Below are positions 36,592-45,306 of a DNA stretch of 64,000 bases, in pieces. A model generated the notes under the pieces. The model had not been told where the DNA came from and made no database searches. It saw nothing but the letters and a program-made list of their open reading frames with translations. Within the stretch, counting starts at the first letter, position 1; each line of letters opens with the position of its first letter. A program made the translations under genes and the position numbers. This DNA comes from Rhodobacteraceae bacterium D3-12 (GTDB lineage Bacteria > Pseudomonadota > Alphaproteobacteria > Rhodobacterales > Rhodobacteraceae), in contig CP104793.1 of NCBI GenBank assembly GCA_025916135.1, positions 4,067,001 to 4,131,000 on the forward strand. Direction: 5' to 3'.

Positions 36592-37194
36592 TCACGCCGA
36601 TTGCATATCAAGCGCCTTGCCGTCCAATGTCCCGCTCGTTGCGGCATCGGCCAGCACGGCGGCCACATCGGCACGGCTCGCTTGGGCCGATGGGTCGACC
36701 TCCTTGCCCATGACAATCACATCGCTGCGCCCGTCATCGGACAACGCCACCGGCCGCAGGATCGCATAGGTCAGCCCCGAAGCCTTGAGATGCTCGTCAG
36801 CCGCATGTTTGGCCTTCAGGTAATGCGCAAGCTCACCCGACGGGTCAGTTTGATCCGCCCCGATGGTGCTCAGCATCACGAACCGGCCAACCCCGGCGTC
36901 CTGCGCATAATCGACAAGGCGTTTGGCGCCATCCCGGTCGACCTTCTCGGTCATCTCCGGCCCGGTCGACCCTCCCGATCCTGCGGCAAAGATGACGGCA
37001 TCCATGCCCTCGCAAACACCTGCCTGCAGGTTGTCCAGATCACCGTGGCGCAGCGCGGTGCCTTCGGGCAACGCAGTAGTGTCCGAGCTTTCGCGGACAA
37101 GCGCGGTCACGTTCTGCCCCTGCTCCCGCAGGTTGCGCGTCAGGATCTGACCGGTTTTGCCGGTGGCACCGGCGATAAGAATATTCATGGGCAT
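36592..37194 (-). CDS. NAD(P)-binding protein, atypical SDR (YwnB/HSCARG-like)
   Basis: This 200-residue single-domain Rossmann protein has the motif IAGATGKTGQILTRNLREQG at residues 6-25, the arginine of LVRES for NADP, and YAILRP near residue 150. It lacks the classical Tyr-x-x-x-Lys pair; KAKHAADEHLKASGL is the helix at that position. Members act as redox sensors or small reductases. AAGGAC lies 8 bases before the ATG at 37194. It follows the glutathione transferase gene after 21 bp, probably in one operon. Confidence 0.82.
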   Translation of the reverse strand: MPMNILIAGATGKTGQILTRNLREQGQNVTALVRESSDTTALPEGTALRHGDLDNLQAGVCEGMDAVIFAAGSGGSTGPEMTEKVDRDGAKRLVDYAQDAGVGRFVMLSTIGADQTDPSGELAHYLKAKHAADEHLKASGLTYAILRPVALSDDGRSDVIVMGKEVDPSAQASRADVAAVLADAATSGTLDGKALDMQSA

Positions 37195-37215
37195 CTTTTT
37201 GTCCTTTCATAAGTT

Positions 37216-37830
37216 TCAAGCGGGCGGCGCCATCGGCCCCGCGGCCTCGGTGGCGGCGGCGTAACCGGGTTGCGCCTGCAAGGCGTCCCAATAGGCCGCG
37301 ATCTTTGGATGGTCGGCGAGCAGGCCCAACCGCGCCAACAGCGCGATGATGTAGGAGAGCTGGATATCCGCCAGCATCGCCTTGTCGCCAAACAACAGCG
37401 GCCCGTCTCGGATGGCGTCGGCAATATAGTCCAGATGCGTGTCCAACGCCGCCTTCGCCGCCTCCGGCACGGGCTTGCCCCCGAGCGCAGGCAGGATCGC
37501 TTGCAGCGCCACCTCGGCCAAGGACGCCTCGACATAGTCGAACAGCGCCTCGTGCCGCCAGAACTCTGGCGTGCCCTGTGGCGGCACGTGGCTGTCATCA
37601 CCGTATTTCGCCGCGAGATAGCGCAGGATCGTCGCGGACTCGGCAATCTGCGCGCCGTCATCCTCGATCACGGGCGACTTGCCCAAAGGATGCACGGCGC
37701 GCAACGCCTCAGGCGCGCGAAACGCATCGGTGCGGTCATATTCAACGCGGTGGCACGGCTGGCCCAGATCGGCCAACAGCCACAACACGCGCGTGGCGCG
37801 GGAATATTTCAGAGCATGTAGCGTGATCAT
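37216..37830 (-). CDS. Glutathione S-transferase family protein
   Basis: This 204-residue GST has an N-terminal thioredoxin-like domain (residues 1-78) with the glutathione contact HPLGKSPVIEDDGAQIAESATILRYL and a helical C-terminal domain (LLFGDKAMLADIQLSYI). YSRATRV, near residue 10, carries the probable catalytic Tyr or Ser. The start overlaps the aldehyde dehydrogenase stop (ATGA), so the two are translated together. This suggests detoxification of reactive aldehydes, which is inference. Confidence 0.88.
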   Translation of the reverse strand: MITLHALKYSRATRVLWLLADLGQPCHRVEYDRTDAFRAPEALRAVHPLGKSPVIEDDGAQIAESATILRYLAAKYGDDSHVPPQGTPEFWRHEALFDYVEASLAEVALQAILPALGGKPVPEAAKAALDTHLDYIADAIRDGPLLFGDKAMLADIQLSYIIALLARLGLLADHPKIAAYWDALQAQPGYAAATEAAGPMAPPA

Positions 37831-39203
37831 GGCAAAAAGATCGCTTTTGCATTGGCAAATTCCTTCATGCCGAACCCGCCATGTTCGCGGCCATAGCCTG
37901 AATCCTTGACCCCGCCAAAGGGCATGTGCGGATCGGCGGCCCCAAAAGAGTTGATGCGCACCATGCCCGTATCGAAATGGTCGCGGGCCAGCGTCAGGGC
38001 ATGCTCTTCATCCTTGCAAAAGATGCCACCGCCCAGACCATAGCGGCTGTCATTTGCGATCCGCATCGCATCCGCATCGTCCCCGGCACGGATCACGGCG
38101 GCGACCGGTCCGAAGATCTCGTCGTCATAAGCCGGCATACCGGGGGCAACATCGACCAGAACGGTCGTCGGGTAATAGGCGCCCGTGCGGTCGGGAACCC
38201 GCCCGCCGCACGCGACGCTGGCACCCTTGGCGACACTCTCCTCGACCTGGGCTTTGACGGTGTCGAACTGATCCGTGCTCGACAGCGGGCCAAGTTGCAC
38301 GTTCTCGTCCGTCGGATCGCCCATCGTGATCGCCTCCATCTGCGCGACATAGGCGGAAACAAATGCGTCATAGACCTTGTCAGCGACAACAAACCGCTTG
38401 GCCGACACACAGGTCTGACCATTGTTATAAAGCCGCCCCATGACCGAGAATTTCACAGCAGTCTCGATATCGGCATCTTCCAGAACGAGGTACGCGTCGT
38501 TCGAACCCAGCTCCAGAACCGTCTTTTTCAGCGCCTCGGCGGCCTTGCCCCCGATATGGCGCCCGGCCCCGTCGCTCCCCGTCATCGTGACGCCCCGCAC
38601 AAGCGGATGGGCAATCATCGCGTCGCTGGTATCGTGCTCAATGATGATCACCTGGAACAAATCCTCGGGCAGACCCGCCTCGATACAAAGCTCGCGCAGG
38701 CGCAGCCCGGACCCGGTGCAAATCGACGCGTGTTTCAAAACACAGGCATTGCCGGTCATCAGGTTGGCGGCCAATACCCGGACGGGCTGATACAGCGGAA
38801 AGTTCCACGGCTGGATCGAATAGATCACGCCAATCGGTTGATAGCTGACAACTCCGCGCGCTCCATCCCGCCCGTGGGTGCGCTCTTCATCACCCAGAAC
38901 CGATGGGCCGTTGCCTGCGGTATAATCGAAAATCGCAGCACAGATTTCGACCTCGGTCTTGCCGTCCTTCAACAACTTGCCAGTCTCGCGCGTCATCAGC
39001 GCGGCCAGTTCATCGGCATTCTCGCGCAGCTTCTCCGCGATTTTCGTCAGATAGGGCGCGCGCTCTTCGTGGGACAGCTTGCGCCACTCAAGAAAGGCAG
39101 AATGCGCCGCCTCAAGCTTCGCGGTCGCGTCCTCTTCGGACATCATCGGATGGGTCTCGATACGCTCGCCGGTTGCGGGATTTATTGTGGTGATCGTGGA
39201 CAT
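37827..39203 (-). CDS. NAD(P)-dependent aldehyde dehydrogenase, succinate-semialdehyde dehydrogenase-like
   Basis: This is a 458-residue ALDH of the short GabD1/YneI type, which lacks the usual longer N-terminus. It has VIYSIQPWNFPLYQ for the active-site Asn, the general base Glu in LELGSNDAYLV (a variant of ELGG), and the catalytic Cys in NNGQTCVSAKRF (about residue 265). DPHMPFGGVKDSGYGREHG closes the fold. The likely substrate is succinate semialdehyde or a similar short aldehyde. The start at 39203 is followed downstream by GST and the SDR-like gene. Confidence 0.9.
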   Translation of the reverse strand: MSTITTINPATGERIETHPMMSEEDATAKLEAAHSAFLEWRKLSHEERAPYLTKIAEKLRENADELAALMTRETGKLLKDGKTEVEICAAIFDYTAGNGPSVLGDEERTHGRDGARGVVSYQPIGVIYSIQPWNFPLYQPVRVLAANLMTGNACVLKHASICTGSGLRLRELCIEAGLPEDLFQVIIIEHDTSDAMIAHPLVRGVTMTGSDGAGRHIGGKAAEALKKTVLELGSNDAYLVLEDADIETAVKFSVMGRLYNNGQTCVSAKRFVVADKVYDAFVSAYVAQMEAITMGDPTDENVQLGPLSSTDQFDTVKAQVEESVAKGASVACGGRVPDRTGAYYPTTVLVDVAPGMPAYDDEIFGPVAAVIRAGDDADAMRIANDSRYGLGGGIFCKDEEHALTLARDHFDTGMVRINSFGAADPHMPFGGVKDSGYGREHGGFGMKEFANAKAIFLP

Positions 39204-39467
39204 GACGACTCCTGTGGTTTCAGGCGGTCAACCAACGAAGTCGTGGATAAGTTCCATAAAACGCACAGCGCAATCAACGCGCCTCCAACGCCACGTTGCG
39301 GGGTTGGCTCTGCTGTGTGGATAGGTGGCGGCGCAGATGGCGCCGATCAACTTGTCGATATGGAGTATGTCCTCGTCGACACTGCTTTTCTCTCAAACAC
39401 CGTCGTTTAGCTTTCCGGCGAGCACCGAAAACATACCCACATCAGGCCCAAAGCAGAGTCCGCGTCA

Positions 39468-40241
39468 CTAATACGTCGCCCGACCGCCAGAAATATCAAA
39501 CACCGCGCCAGTAGAAAACTGGCACATGTCTGTGGCAAGAAACGTCACGAGCCTTGCAATTTCCTCTGCCTTGCCAAGCCGACCCATCGGAATCTTGGCG
39601 GTGACAAGCCGGCGATGTTCCTCCGGCACCGTGTCAAAAAACGGCGTATCCACAGCCGCAGGCGTAATGCAGTTAATCAAAACACCCGTCTGCGCAAGCT
39701 CCTTGGCCTGCGCCTTGGTATAAGCGATGACACCTGCTTTGGCCGAGGAATAGGCAGCCGCATTCGCGTTGCCCTCTTTTGCGGCGACCGATGCAATGTT
39801 GACGATACGCCCCCAGCCTAGCGTGATCATATCGGACGCAAATTGTCGGCTTGTGTAATGAACACTGTCGAGGTTCAGCGCATGGATCGCACGCCATTCT
39901 TCGGCGTCGATTTCAGAAATAGGATGGGTCGGACCCGCTGCTCCGGCGTTGTTGACCAGAATGGAAACCGGCCCGATCTGGCCTGTGGTATGCAAAGCAG
40001 CGGCCACAACAGCCGCCTCATCAGTGACATCACATGCACAACCCAGATGCTGCGGCCCTAGACTTGCTGCCTTGTCCTTTGCTTTCTCGGCATCAATATC
40101 CCAAATCGCCACCCGCGCACCCAACATCGCCAGTGCATCACAAATCGCAAAGCCGATCCCGCCGCAGCCGCCAGTCACAACCACGTTTTTTCCACTGAGA
40201 TCAAGCCCAAGCCTTTGCTGTGCCGAGATATCTCTTGTCAT
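39468..40241 (-). CDS. Short-chain dehydrogenase/reductase (SDR)
   Basis: This is a 257-residue classical SDR with TGGCGGIGFAICDAL at residues ~23-37, an Asp (WDID) after the second strand that favours NAD, NNAGAAG, and catalytic SVAAKEGNANAAAYSSAKAG. The final CQFSTGAVFDISGGRATY is typical of sugar-alcohol or hydroxyacid dehydrogenases. It lies downstream of the TAXI binding-protein gene on the same strand, past a terminator, so it may be read partly by readthrough. Probable role: oxidation of the imported compound. Confidence 0.87.
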   Translation of the reverse strand: MTRDISAQQRLGLDLSGKNVVVTGGCGGIGFAICDALAMLGARVAIWDIDAEKAKDKAASLGPQHLGCACDVTDEAAVVAAALHTTGQIGPVSILVNNAGAAGPTHPISEIDAEEWRAIHALNLDSVHYTSRQFASDMITLGWGRIVNIASVAAKEGNANAAAYSSAKAGVIAYTKAQAKELAQTGVLINCITPAAVDTPFFDTVPEEHRRLVTAKIPMGRLGKAEEIARLVTFLATDMCQFSTGAVFDISGGRATY

Positions 40242-40269
40242 CTAAGTATCCAACTGCTGAGAAAGAAAA

Positions 40270-40298
40270 CGCCGCAGCAAATTGAACATGCTGCGGCG
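40270..40298 (-). terminator. Rho-independent terminator after TAXI binding-protein gene
   Basis: A perfect 10-bp stem (CGCCGCAGCA / TGCTGCGGCG) with a 9-base loop is followed on the minus strand by TTTTCTTTC. It lies 38 bp after the stop at 40336 and 29 bp before the SDR start. Confidence 0.85.
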
Positions 40299-40335
40299 CA
40301 ATTTATGTAAGCCAAAGGCATATAACGTTTGGGCC

Positions 40336-41295
40336 TTACTCGGAGATATTGATGCCGGCTTCCTTGTAGTATTTAGCCGCACCAGGATGAACCGACGCGC
40401 CAAGAAGCCCAACAAGCTCCGGGCTAACGCCATTCCACCAAGCCTGTGCACCAGCAAGATTATCTTTGGCTTCCCAGAAGGTTTTGGTGATCAGATAAGC
40501 CGCGTCATCTGACATGTTGGTCGTGCCATAAGCACCAACAGGGACACCCACGGTGTTCACATCGGCGGTCATGCCCGCATAGGTCCCTTTCGCAATGCTG
40601 ATCGGGCCGGAAAGCGGGTCAAGGTCAATGATAGTTGCACGTTCCGCGTCAGTCATCGGAATGATCGTAAGATCGGTCCCAGAGGCAAGCTCAACAACAG
40701 AAGGCGATGGGTGCGACGAGCATGTTGTGAACCCGTCAACCTTGCCATTGCGAATGGCGGCGTTTGTGGCGTTAAGCTCAACTTCGACAAGGGTAATGTC
40801 GTCCGTCATGCCAAGCGCCTTCAAGATTGCCTTGGTGCGCGATTCACAAAACGTCCCCGTTCCGCCGCCAATGATGGTCTTACCCTTGAGGTCAGATAGC
40901 GATTCGATTCCAGAATCGGCGCGGGCCACGAAGTGAATTGTGACAAACGGCATAGGAAACAGCGTTCGGCTGTTCTCAAATGGCTCGACATCCTTGAAGG
41001 GCCCTTTGCCCTGTGCAGCGAGCGACAGAAGACTTGGCGGTGTCGTGAACAGAAAGTTTCCGGGGCGGACACGGGACTCCATTACGTTTTGAACAGAGCC
41101 TTGGCTTTCTTCCACGGTCGGTGAGAACTCACCGGAATTTTTCAGGATTTCGGACAACTGAACCATCATCACATAATACGATGAGGTCGATTTAGCAGAC
41201 TTCAGGACAATGCGTTCTTCGGCTGCGGCAGTAAACGGCAGCATAGTAAGAAGCGCGGCAGACGTGATCGAGGTCACGAGTTTCTTGATAGACAT
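40336..41295 (-). CDS. TAXI-family TRAP transporter periplasmic substrate-binding protein
   Basis: This is a 319-residue exported protein. The signal peptide runs MSIKKLVTSITSAALLTMLP to TAAA, and the mature part begins EERIVLKSAKSTSSYYVMMVQLSE. GKTIIGGGTGTFCESRTKAILKALG (about residue 145) is the typical TAXI ligand-domain stretch. A GGGAGGAAACC site precedes the ATG at 41295; the frame open to 41388 is not used. Its permease is encoded at 43459-45305 across the regulator and dehydrogenase genes, so one transporter is split over two transcription units sharing an operator. Confidence 0.88.
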   Translation of the reverse strand: MSIKKLVTSITSAALLTMLPFTAAAEERIVLKSAKSTSSYYVMMVQLSEILKNSGEFSPTVEESQGSVQNVMESRVRPGNFLFTTPPSLLSLAAQGKGPFKDVEPFENSRTLFPMPFVTIHFVARADSGIESLSDLKGKTIIGGGTGTFCESRTKAILKALGMTDDITLVEVELNATNAAIRNGKVDGFTTCSSHPSPSVVELASGTDLTIIPMTDAERATIIDLDPLSGPISIAKGTYAGMTADVNTVGVPVGAYGTTNMSDDAAYLITKTFWEAKDNLAGAQAWWNGVSPELVGLLGASVHPGAAKYYKEAGINISE

Positions 41296-41362
41296 GGTTT
41301 CCTCCCGTTGGGCACCCGCTGCGTCTGGAAAGAGCACAGGGTTGCATCTTGCAATACTATTA

Positions 41363-41374
41363 AAGTACGTACAT
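41363..41374. promoter_or_regulatory. GntR-type operator upstream of TAXI binding-protein gene
   Basis: AAGTACGTACAT has a perfect GTACGTAC core. The same core with the same flanks recurs at 43311-43322, and both copies continue into TAAT or ATAAT on the right. The adjacent HutC-type GntR protein is the expected binder. Confidence 0.7.
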
Positions 41375-41468
41375 AATATCGCTAACATGATCGACCCACT
41401 ACAGCAATAGGTTATTTATTGCTTTGGACGCGCATACCTGTTTTCTACTTTCTGCGATGGAATTGAGC

Positions 41469-41487
41469 GGTCTGATCAAATCAGACC
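41469..41487. repeat. Inverted repeat just upstream of the gntR gene
   Basis: GGTCTGAT and its perfect complement are separated by three bases. It lies 27 bp before the GGAGGAG ribosome site of the regulator gene and could be an autoregulatory operator or a leader hairpin. Confidence 0.5.
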
Positions 41488-41532
41488 TCCCCTTTTCCCC
41501 GCCGATACCCTTTGGAGGAGAACCGCACGACC

Positions 41533-42276
41533 GTGGCTGAGAAACTATACATAACCGTCTCCAACAAGCTGTTGGAGCGCATCAGCCTCGGCGAATGGAA
41601 AACCGGCGATGTGCTTCCTTCGGAATTGGAGTTGGTCGCCCAATACGACGTTAGCCGCTCAACCGTCCGCCTTGCTTTGGGCCGGCTTGAGGGGCTGGGA
41701 ATGATTTCACGCAAGCGCAAGCGCGGGACGTTGTTGGTGTCGACAAAACCGAAACAGGTTTTCCAACGCCAAATAGGCTCGCTTGACCAGCTTGAACAGT
41801 TTGCCCAGCAAACCAAGCTGCACATTGTCGAATTCAGCGAAACGACCGGCGAAGAACTGTCCAAACAACACGAGATCGAACCCGAAATCAAAGGGCGCTG
41901 GATCGAGTATTTGGGCTGGCGCAGTTGGGCCGATGACGAGACGATCCCGGTGTCATGGACACGGTTTGCCTTTGATGGTCTCTATGAGGGTGCCAAGGAT
42001 TTGATGGGCAAAAGCCAGCGCCCGAATTTCAAAGTGATCGAGGATGCGTATCGCCTCAAGATCGTTTTGATAGATCAGAAAATCCGCGCAACATCGGTCT
42101 CTGGCCAAGTCGCGGAAATGCTTGAACTCCACGAGGGAGCGCCCGCACTAGAGGTGCGACGCCTGATGTTTGACGAGCGCAGCAATCCGGTCGTGCATGC
42201 GCATTCAATCCACAAAGCGGACGCCGTCTCGATGCGAATGCGCTTGGCCGTGGGTGAATCCCCGGAACAGAGTTAA
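41533..42276 (+). CDS. GntR-family regulator, HutC subfamily (UTRA domain)
   Basis: This is a 247-residue regulator. The winged-helix N-terminus ISLGEWKTGDVLPSELELVAQYDVSRSTVRLALGRLEG (about residues 18-55) is standard GntR. The C-terminal UTRA ligand domain (about residues 85-240) ends with LEVRRLMFDERSNPVVHAHSIHKADAVSMR-type sequence. I chose the GTG at 41533, since a TTG at 41512 would overlap the GGAGGAG site; either is possible. The stop overlaps the convergent dehydrogenase stop. It probably represses the transporter and catabolic genes on both sides through the GTACGTAC sites. Confidence 0.88.
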   Translation: MAEKLYITVSNKLLERISLGEWKTGDVLPSELELVAQYDVSRSTVRLALGRLEGLGMISRKRKRGTLLVSTKPKQVFQRQIGSLDQLEQFAQQTKLHIVEFSETTGEELSKQHEIEPEIKGRWIEYLGWRSWADDETIPVSWTRFAFDGLYEGAKDLMGKSQRPNFKVIEDAYRLKIVLIDQKIRATSVSGQVAEMLELHEGAPALEVRRLMFDERSNPVVHAHSIHKADAVSMRMRLAVGESPEQS

Positions 42277-43229
42277 ACAAGCGCCCCAGGCAGCGCCAAT
42301 TGCATGATTTTGCGAAGTTCTTCACGGCTTTTCCGGTTATTCGCAACACCAAGCAGATCACTCGCGCAAGACACAAGAGACCCCGGCCAGAACCCTGTGA
42401 GAGACAGAATACGTTCATTGTTTTCATCAGGATAGCTAAGAGAGCAGTCGCGGAACTCTCGAATGACAGCCAGAATATCGGCCGGCGTTGCGGAATACGC
42501 CGGCAGGTTCAAGACCGCAGGCGTCCCTTCTGGAATTGGCTGGGTCGCAAGCCTGATCAGCGCGCGGCTCGCATCCGCGATGGATGCGACGGCAACCTTA
42601 TAGTCTGCCCGCATTGGTGACATCGCCTGACCGTCCGTAAAAAGCGCGCGGCTGATATCGCTCAGAAATCCTGTTGTGGGCAGGCCGGTCCGTGCTTTCT
42701 GACGCAGCAAAAGGGTCGGAAGTCGCAACGCCCAACAATCTTCGCCATCGGCGTTCTCCTGACCAATGAACTGTTCGCTTTTGTGCTTGGTCTGACCATA
42801 CTGCGACCTTGGCGCACAGGGGGTTGTTTCGTCAGCAACGCTGATGCCATTCGCGTCGCCGATCGCACCGATAGAGCTGGTAAAAACGAACCGGGTGTCA
42901 GCAGCAGCGCAAAGCGCCTGCAAATTCCGCGTCGTTTCGAAATTCAGCGCAGTTGTATAAGCAGGGTCGTCTTCGGCAGCCTGACCTGTGATCGCAGCCA
43001 GATGCAGTACCGCATCAAAGCGCGTCGCCCTAAAAAACGCTGCAATATCGCCTTGGGTAAGGTCAAACCCATGCCAGTTGACCTTACAATTCTCGGACCC
43101 AAGCGTCGCCCCAACCTCGCGATCAAGAGCGGTAATTTCAACCGGCGTGTCGCCTGCACCTTGCATGAAATGCGCAATGATATCCTGACCCAAGCTGCCA
43201 TTTGCTCCGGTGATCATAAAACGCTTCAT
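42273..43229 (-). CDS. NAD-dependent epimerase/dehydratase-family oxidoreductase (possibly DenD-like)
   Basis: This 318-residue extended SDR has MITGANGSLGQDIIAHF at residues 5-21, an acidic residue after the second strand (ALDRE) that favours NAD, LHLAAITGQ, and the YGQTKHKSEQFI helix with catalytic Tyr and Lys (about residue 150). The D-erythronate dehydrogenase (DenD) group has similar features and occurs with sugar-acid catabolism, but I cannot confirm it. AGGAAG lies 6 bases before the ATG. It is divergent from the TRAP permease gene, and the operator lies between them. Confidence 0.82.
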   Translation of the reverse strand: MKRFMITGANGSLGQDIIAHFMQGAGDTPVEITALDREVGATLGSENCKVNWHGFDLTQGDIAAFFRATRFDAVLHLAAITGQAAEDDPAYTTALNFETTRNLQALCAAADTRFVFTSSIGAIGDANGISVADETTPCAPRSQYGQTKHKSEQFIGQENADGEDCWALRLPTLLLRQKARTGLPTTGFLSDISRALFTDGQAMSPMRADYKVAVASIADASRALIRLATQPIPEGTPAVLNLPAYSATPADILAVIREFRDCSLSYPDENNERILSLTGFWPGSLVSCASDLLGVANNRKSREELRKIMQLALPGALV

Positions 43230-43310
43230 GGGTCTTCCTCATCTCGGCCGTCAGGCAAAATTACAGTTGAAGGTCTGCCCGGTGTCATATATTGTCCGCA
43301 CAAAATACTC

Positions 43311-43322
43311 AAGTACGTACTT
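43311..43322. promoter_or_regulatory. GntR-type operator in the dehydrogenase/TRAP divergent promoter
   Basis: AAGTACGTACTT is a perfect 12-bp palindrome midway between the divergent starts at 43229 and 43459. It matches the 41363-41374 site and would let one regulator control both directions. Confidence 0.75.
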
Positions 43323-43458
43323 AATGTGAAACAGAAATCTTTCCAAACGAATCTTCCGGCACACGCCGGGCCGTGAAAAAGATTTTCAGTTGAGCGAAGC
43401 ACCGGCATAGATCACAGCTTGTGGCGCGCCGATGGTGCAAAAAAGCGGGAGGGAAGAA

Positions 43459-45305
43459 ATGAGTGACGGGTTGATCGTGTTTTCAGAGGAGCGGGGGTTC
43501 CCGCGCGCTCGCCCCTGGCCGAGGGGATAGCAAAGGTCGGCTGGTTCCGCTGGGCCGTCCTGCTCTTTGCGCTGCTCTCTGTCGGCTTTCACATGTTTCT
43601 GGTCTACTCTGGCTTGATCCCGGCGCTGGTGTCGCGCCCGATCCACTTCATGCTGGCCTTGCCATGGATCTTCTTCCTTTTGCCGCAAAACACCCGTTTT
43701 GACCGGATCAGCGCGCCGGTCTTCTTCCTCATCGGCCTTGTCGGCGCGGGCTGGATCATGCTCGGTCACAGCGATATCACCCGCCAATACGGCTCCACCC
43801 GCGGCACATGGCAACTCTGGGCGACGGGCGGGCTGATCCTTGTAACGCTCGAAATGGCGCGGCGCGCTATTCAATGGGTCTTGCCGCTGGTGGCGCTGAT
43901 CGTGCTCATCTACGGTGCCTTCGGGCATTTGCTGTCGGGGGACTTCGGCCATGCCGGGCTTCCGGTCGACTATTTCCTCGGCACGCTGGTGCTGACCGAA
44001 GCCGGGCTCTGGTCCGAACTCACCGGCATTTCTGCCGAAGTCATCGCCCCCTTCATCATCCTTGGCGCGTTCATCTCCGCGGGCACTGCCGGCACTGGTT
44101 TCATGGCCGTCGCAACGCAGGTGGCCGGCCGGTTTCGCGCCGGTGTGGCCAAGATCGCGATCATCTCTTCGGCGCTCTACGGCTCGCTCTCGGGCGTTGC
44201 TGCGGCCAACACGGCGTCCACCGGGATTGTGACGATCCCGGCGATGATCCGGCTTGGCTATCCGCGCTCTCTTGCCGCCGCGACCGAAGCCGTCGCCTCG
44301 ACCGGCGGACAGATCATGCCGCCCTTGATGGGCGCTAGCGTCTTCATCATGGCCGAGCTTTTGACGATCCCCTACACCACGATCATGGTCGCTGCGACGC
44401 TTCCGGCTATCCTGTTCTTCGCCACCGCATGGATCGCGGTGCATCAATACGGCATCAAATACGACCTCAAAGGCATCGACCGCAAAGACCTGCCCGGCTG
44501 GGGCTTTGTGGCGCGCACACTGCCCTTCTTTGTCGTGCCGATGGGCATTCTGATCTATTGTCTGGCCTTCACCAGCTACACCGCCCCGTATTCGGCCTTC
44601 TTCGCGATCTTCACCATGATTGCGCTCTTGCTGCTCGACTCGACCGGGCGGATGTCCTTGTCTCGCTGGGTCCACCGCATGTGGCTCGCGATCGAGGACG
44701 CCGCGACGCAAATCGCCAAGATCACGGCCATCATCTGTTGCGCCGCCCTGATCGTCGGCGTGTTCAGCATGACCGGCCTTGGCGTCAAGATCACCTCGCT
44801 GGTCCTGTCCGTCTCCGGCGAAAACCTCTGGCTCGCGCTGGCTCTGACCGGACTTGCGGCGCTTATTCTGGGGATGGAGCTACCAACACCGGCGGCCTAT
44901 GTGATCTGTGTAGCGGTGGCCGGCCCGGCGCTTGTCGAGCTTGGGCTGGAACCCCTCTATGCGCATCTCTTCGTGTTCTGGTACGCGTTGCTCTGCACCA
45001 TCACACCGCCGGTTTGTGGCAATGTATTCATCGCCGCTGGCATCGCGCAAACCCCGTGGCTTGGCGTGGCATTCCGCTCGATGTCGATCGGCGTCGGCCT
45101 CTTTCTTGTGCCAATGGCCTTCATCGCCAACCCGTCGCTTCTGCTGCTCGGATCACAACCCGCCTTCGCTTTCCTCGCGATGGTCAAGATCCTGATCGGG
45201 CTGACGTTCTTTTCCTTCGGCGTGGTCGGAACCAAGCCGAACATCCTGTTACGCATCGCATCCGTGGCCCTCGGCTTCGTCGTGATCTTCTTCTTCGGAG
45301 TCTAA
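43459..45305 (+). CDS. TAXI-family TRAP transporter fused permease, frameshifted at the 5' end
   Basis: The ATG at 43459 has a GGGAGGGAAGAA ribosome site and starts MSDGLIVFSEERG. That frame hits a stop after 23 codons, while the permease continues in another frame. One extra base in the five-G run 43493-43497 joins them into a 615-residue protein. The membrane part has WFRWAVLLFALLSVGFHMFLV, the family motifs SGVAAANTASTGIVTIPAMIRLGYP, and LGMELPTPAAYVICVAVAGP. It should take up the ligand of the TAXI protein at 40336-41295. The stop sits one base before the aldehyde dehydrogenase ATG. Confidence 0.88.
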
Positions 45306-45306
45306 T

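Noticed and set aside
36555-36595. GC-rich hairpin after the MarR gene as an intrinsic terminator
   Set aside because: Several short GGCCC/GGGCC complements exist but no single strong stem and no T run on either strand.
37926-39410. 494-residue plus-strand frame opposite the aldehyde dehydrogenase
   Set aside because: Antisense shadow; the minus strand has all ALDH catalytic motifs.
43386-44711. 441-residue minus-strand frame opposite the TRAP permease
   Set aside because: It is very rich in Arg, Glu, Asp and Gly, has no recognisable motif, and is antisense to a clear membrane protein; typical shadow of high-G+C coding.
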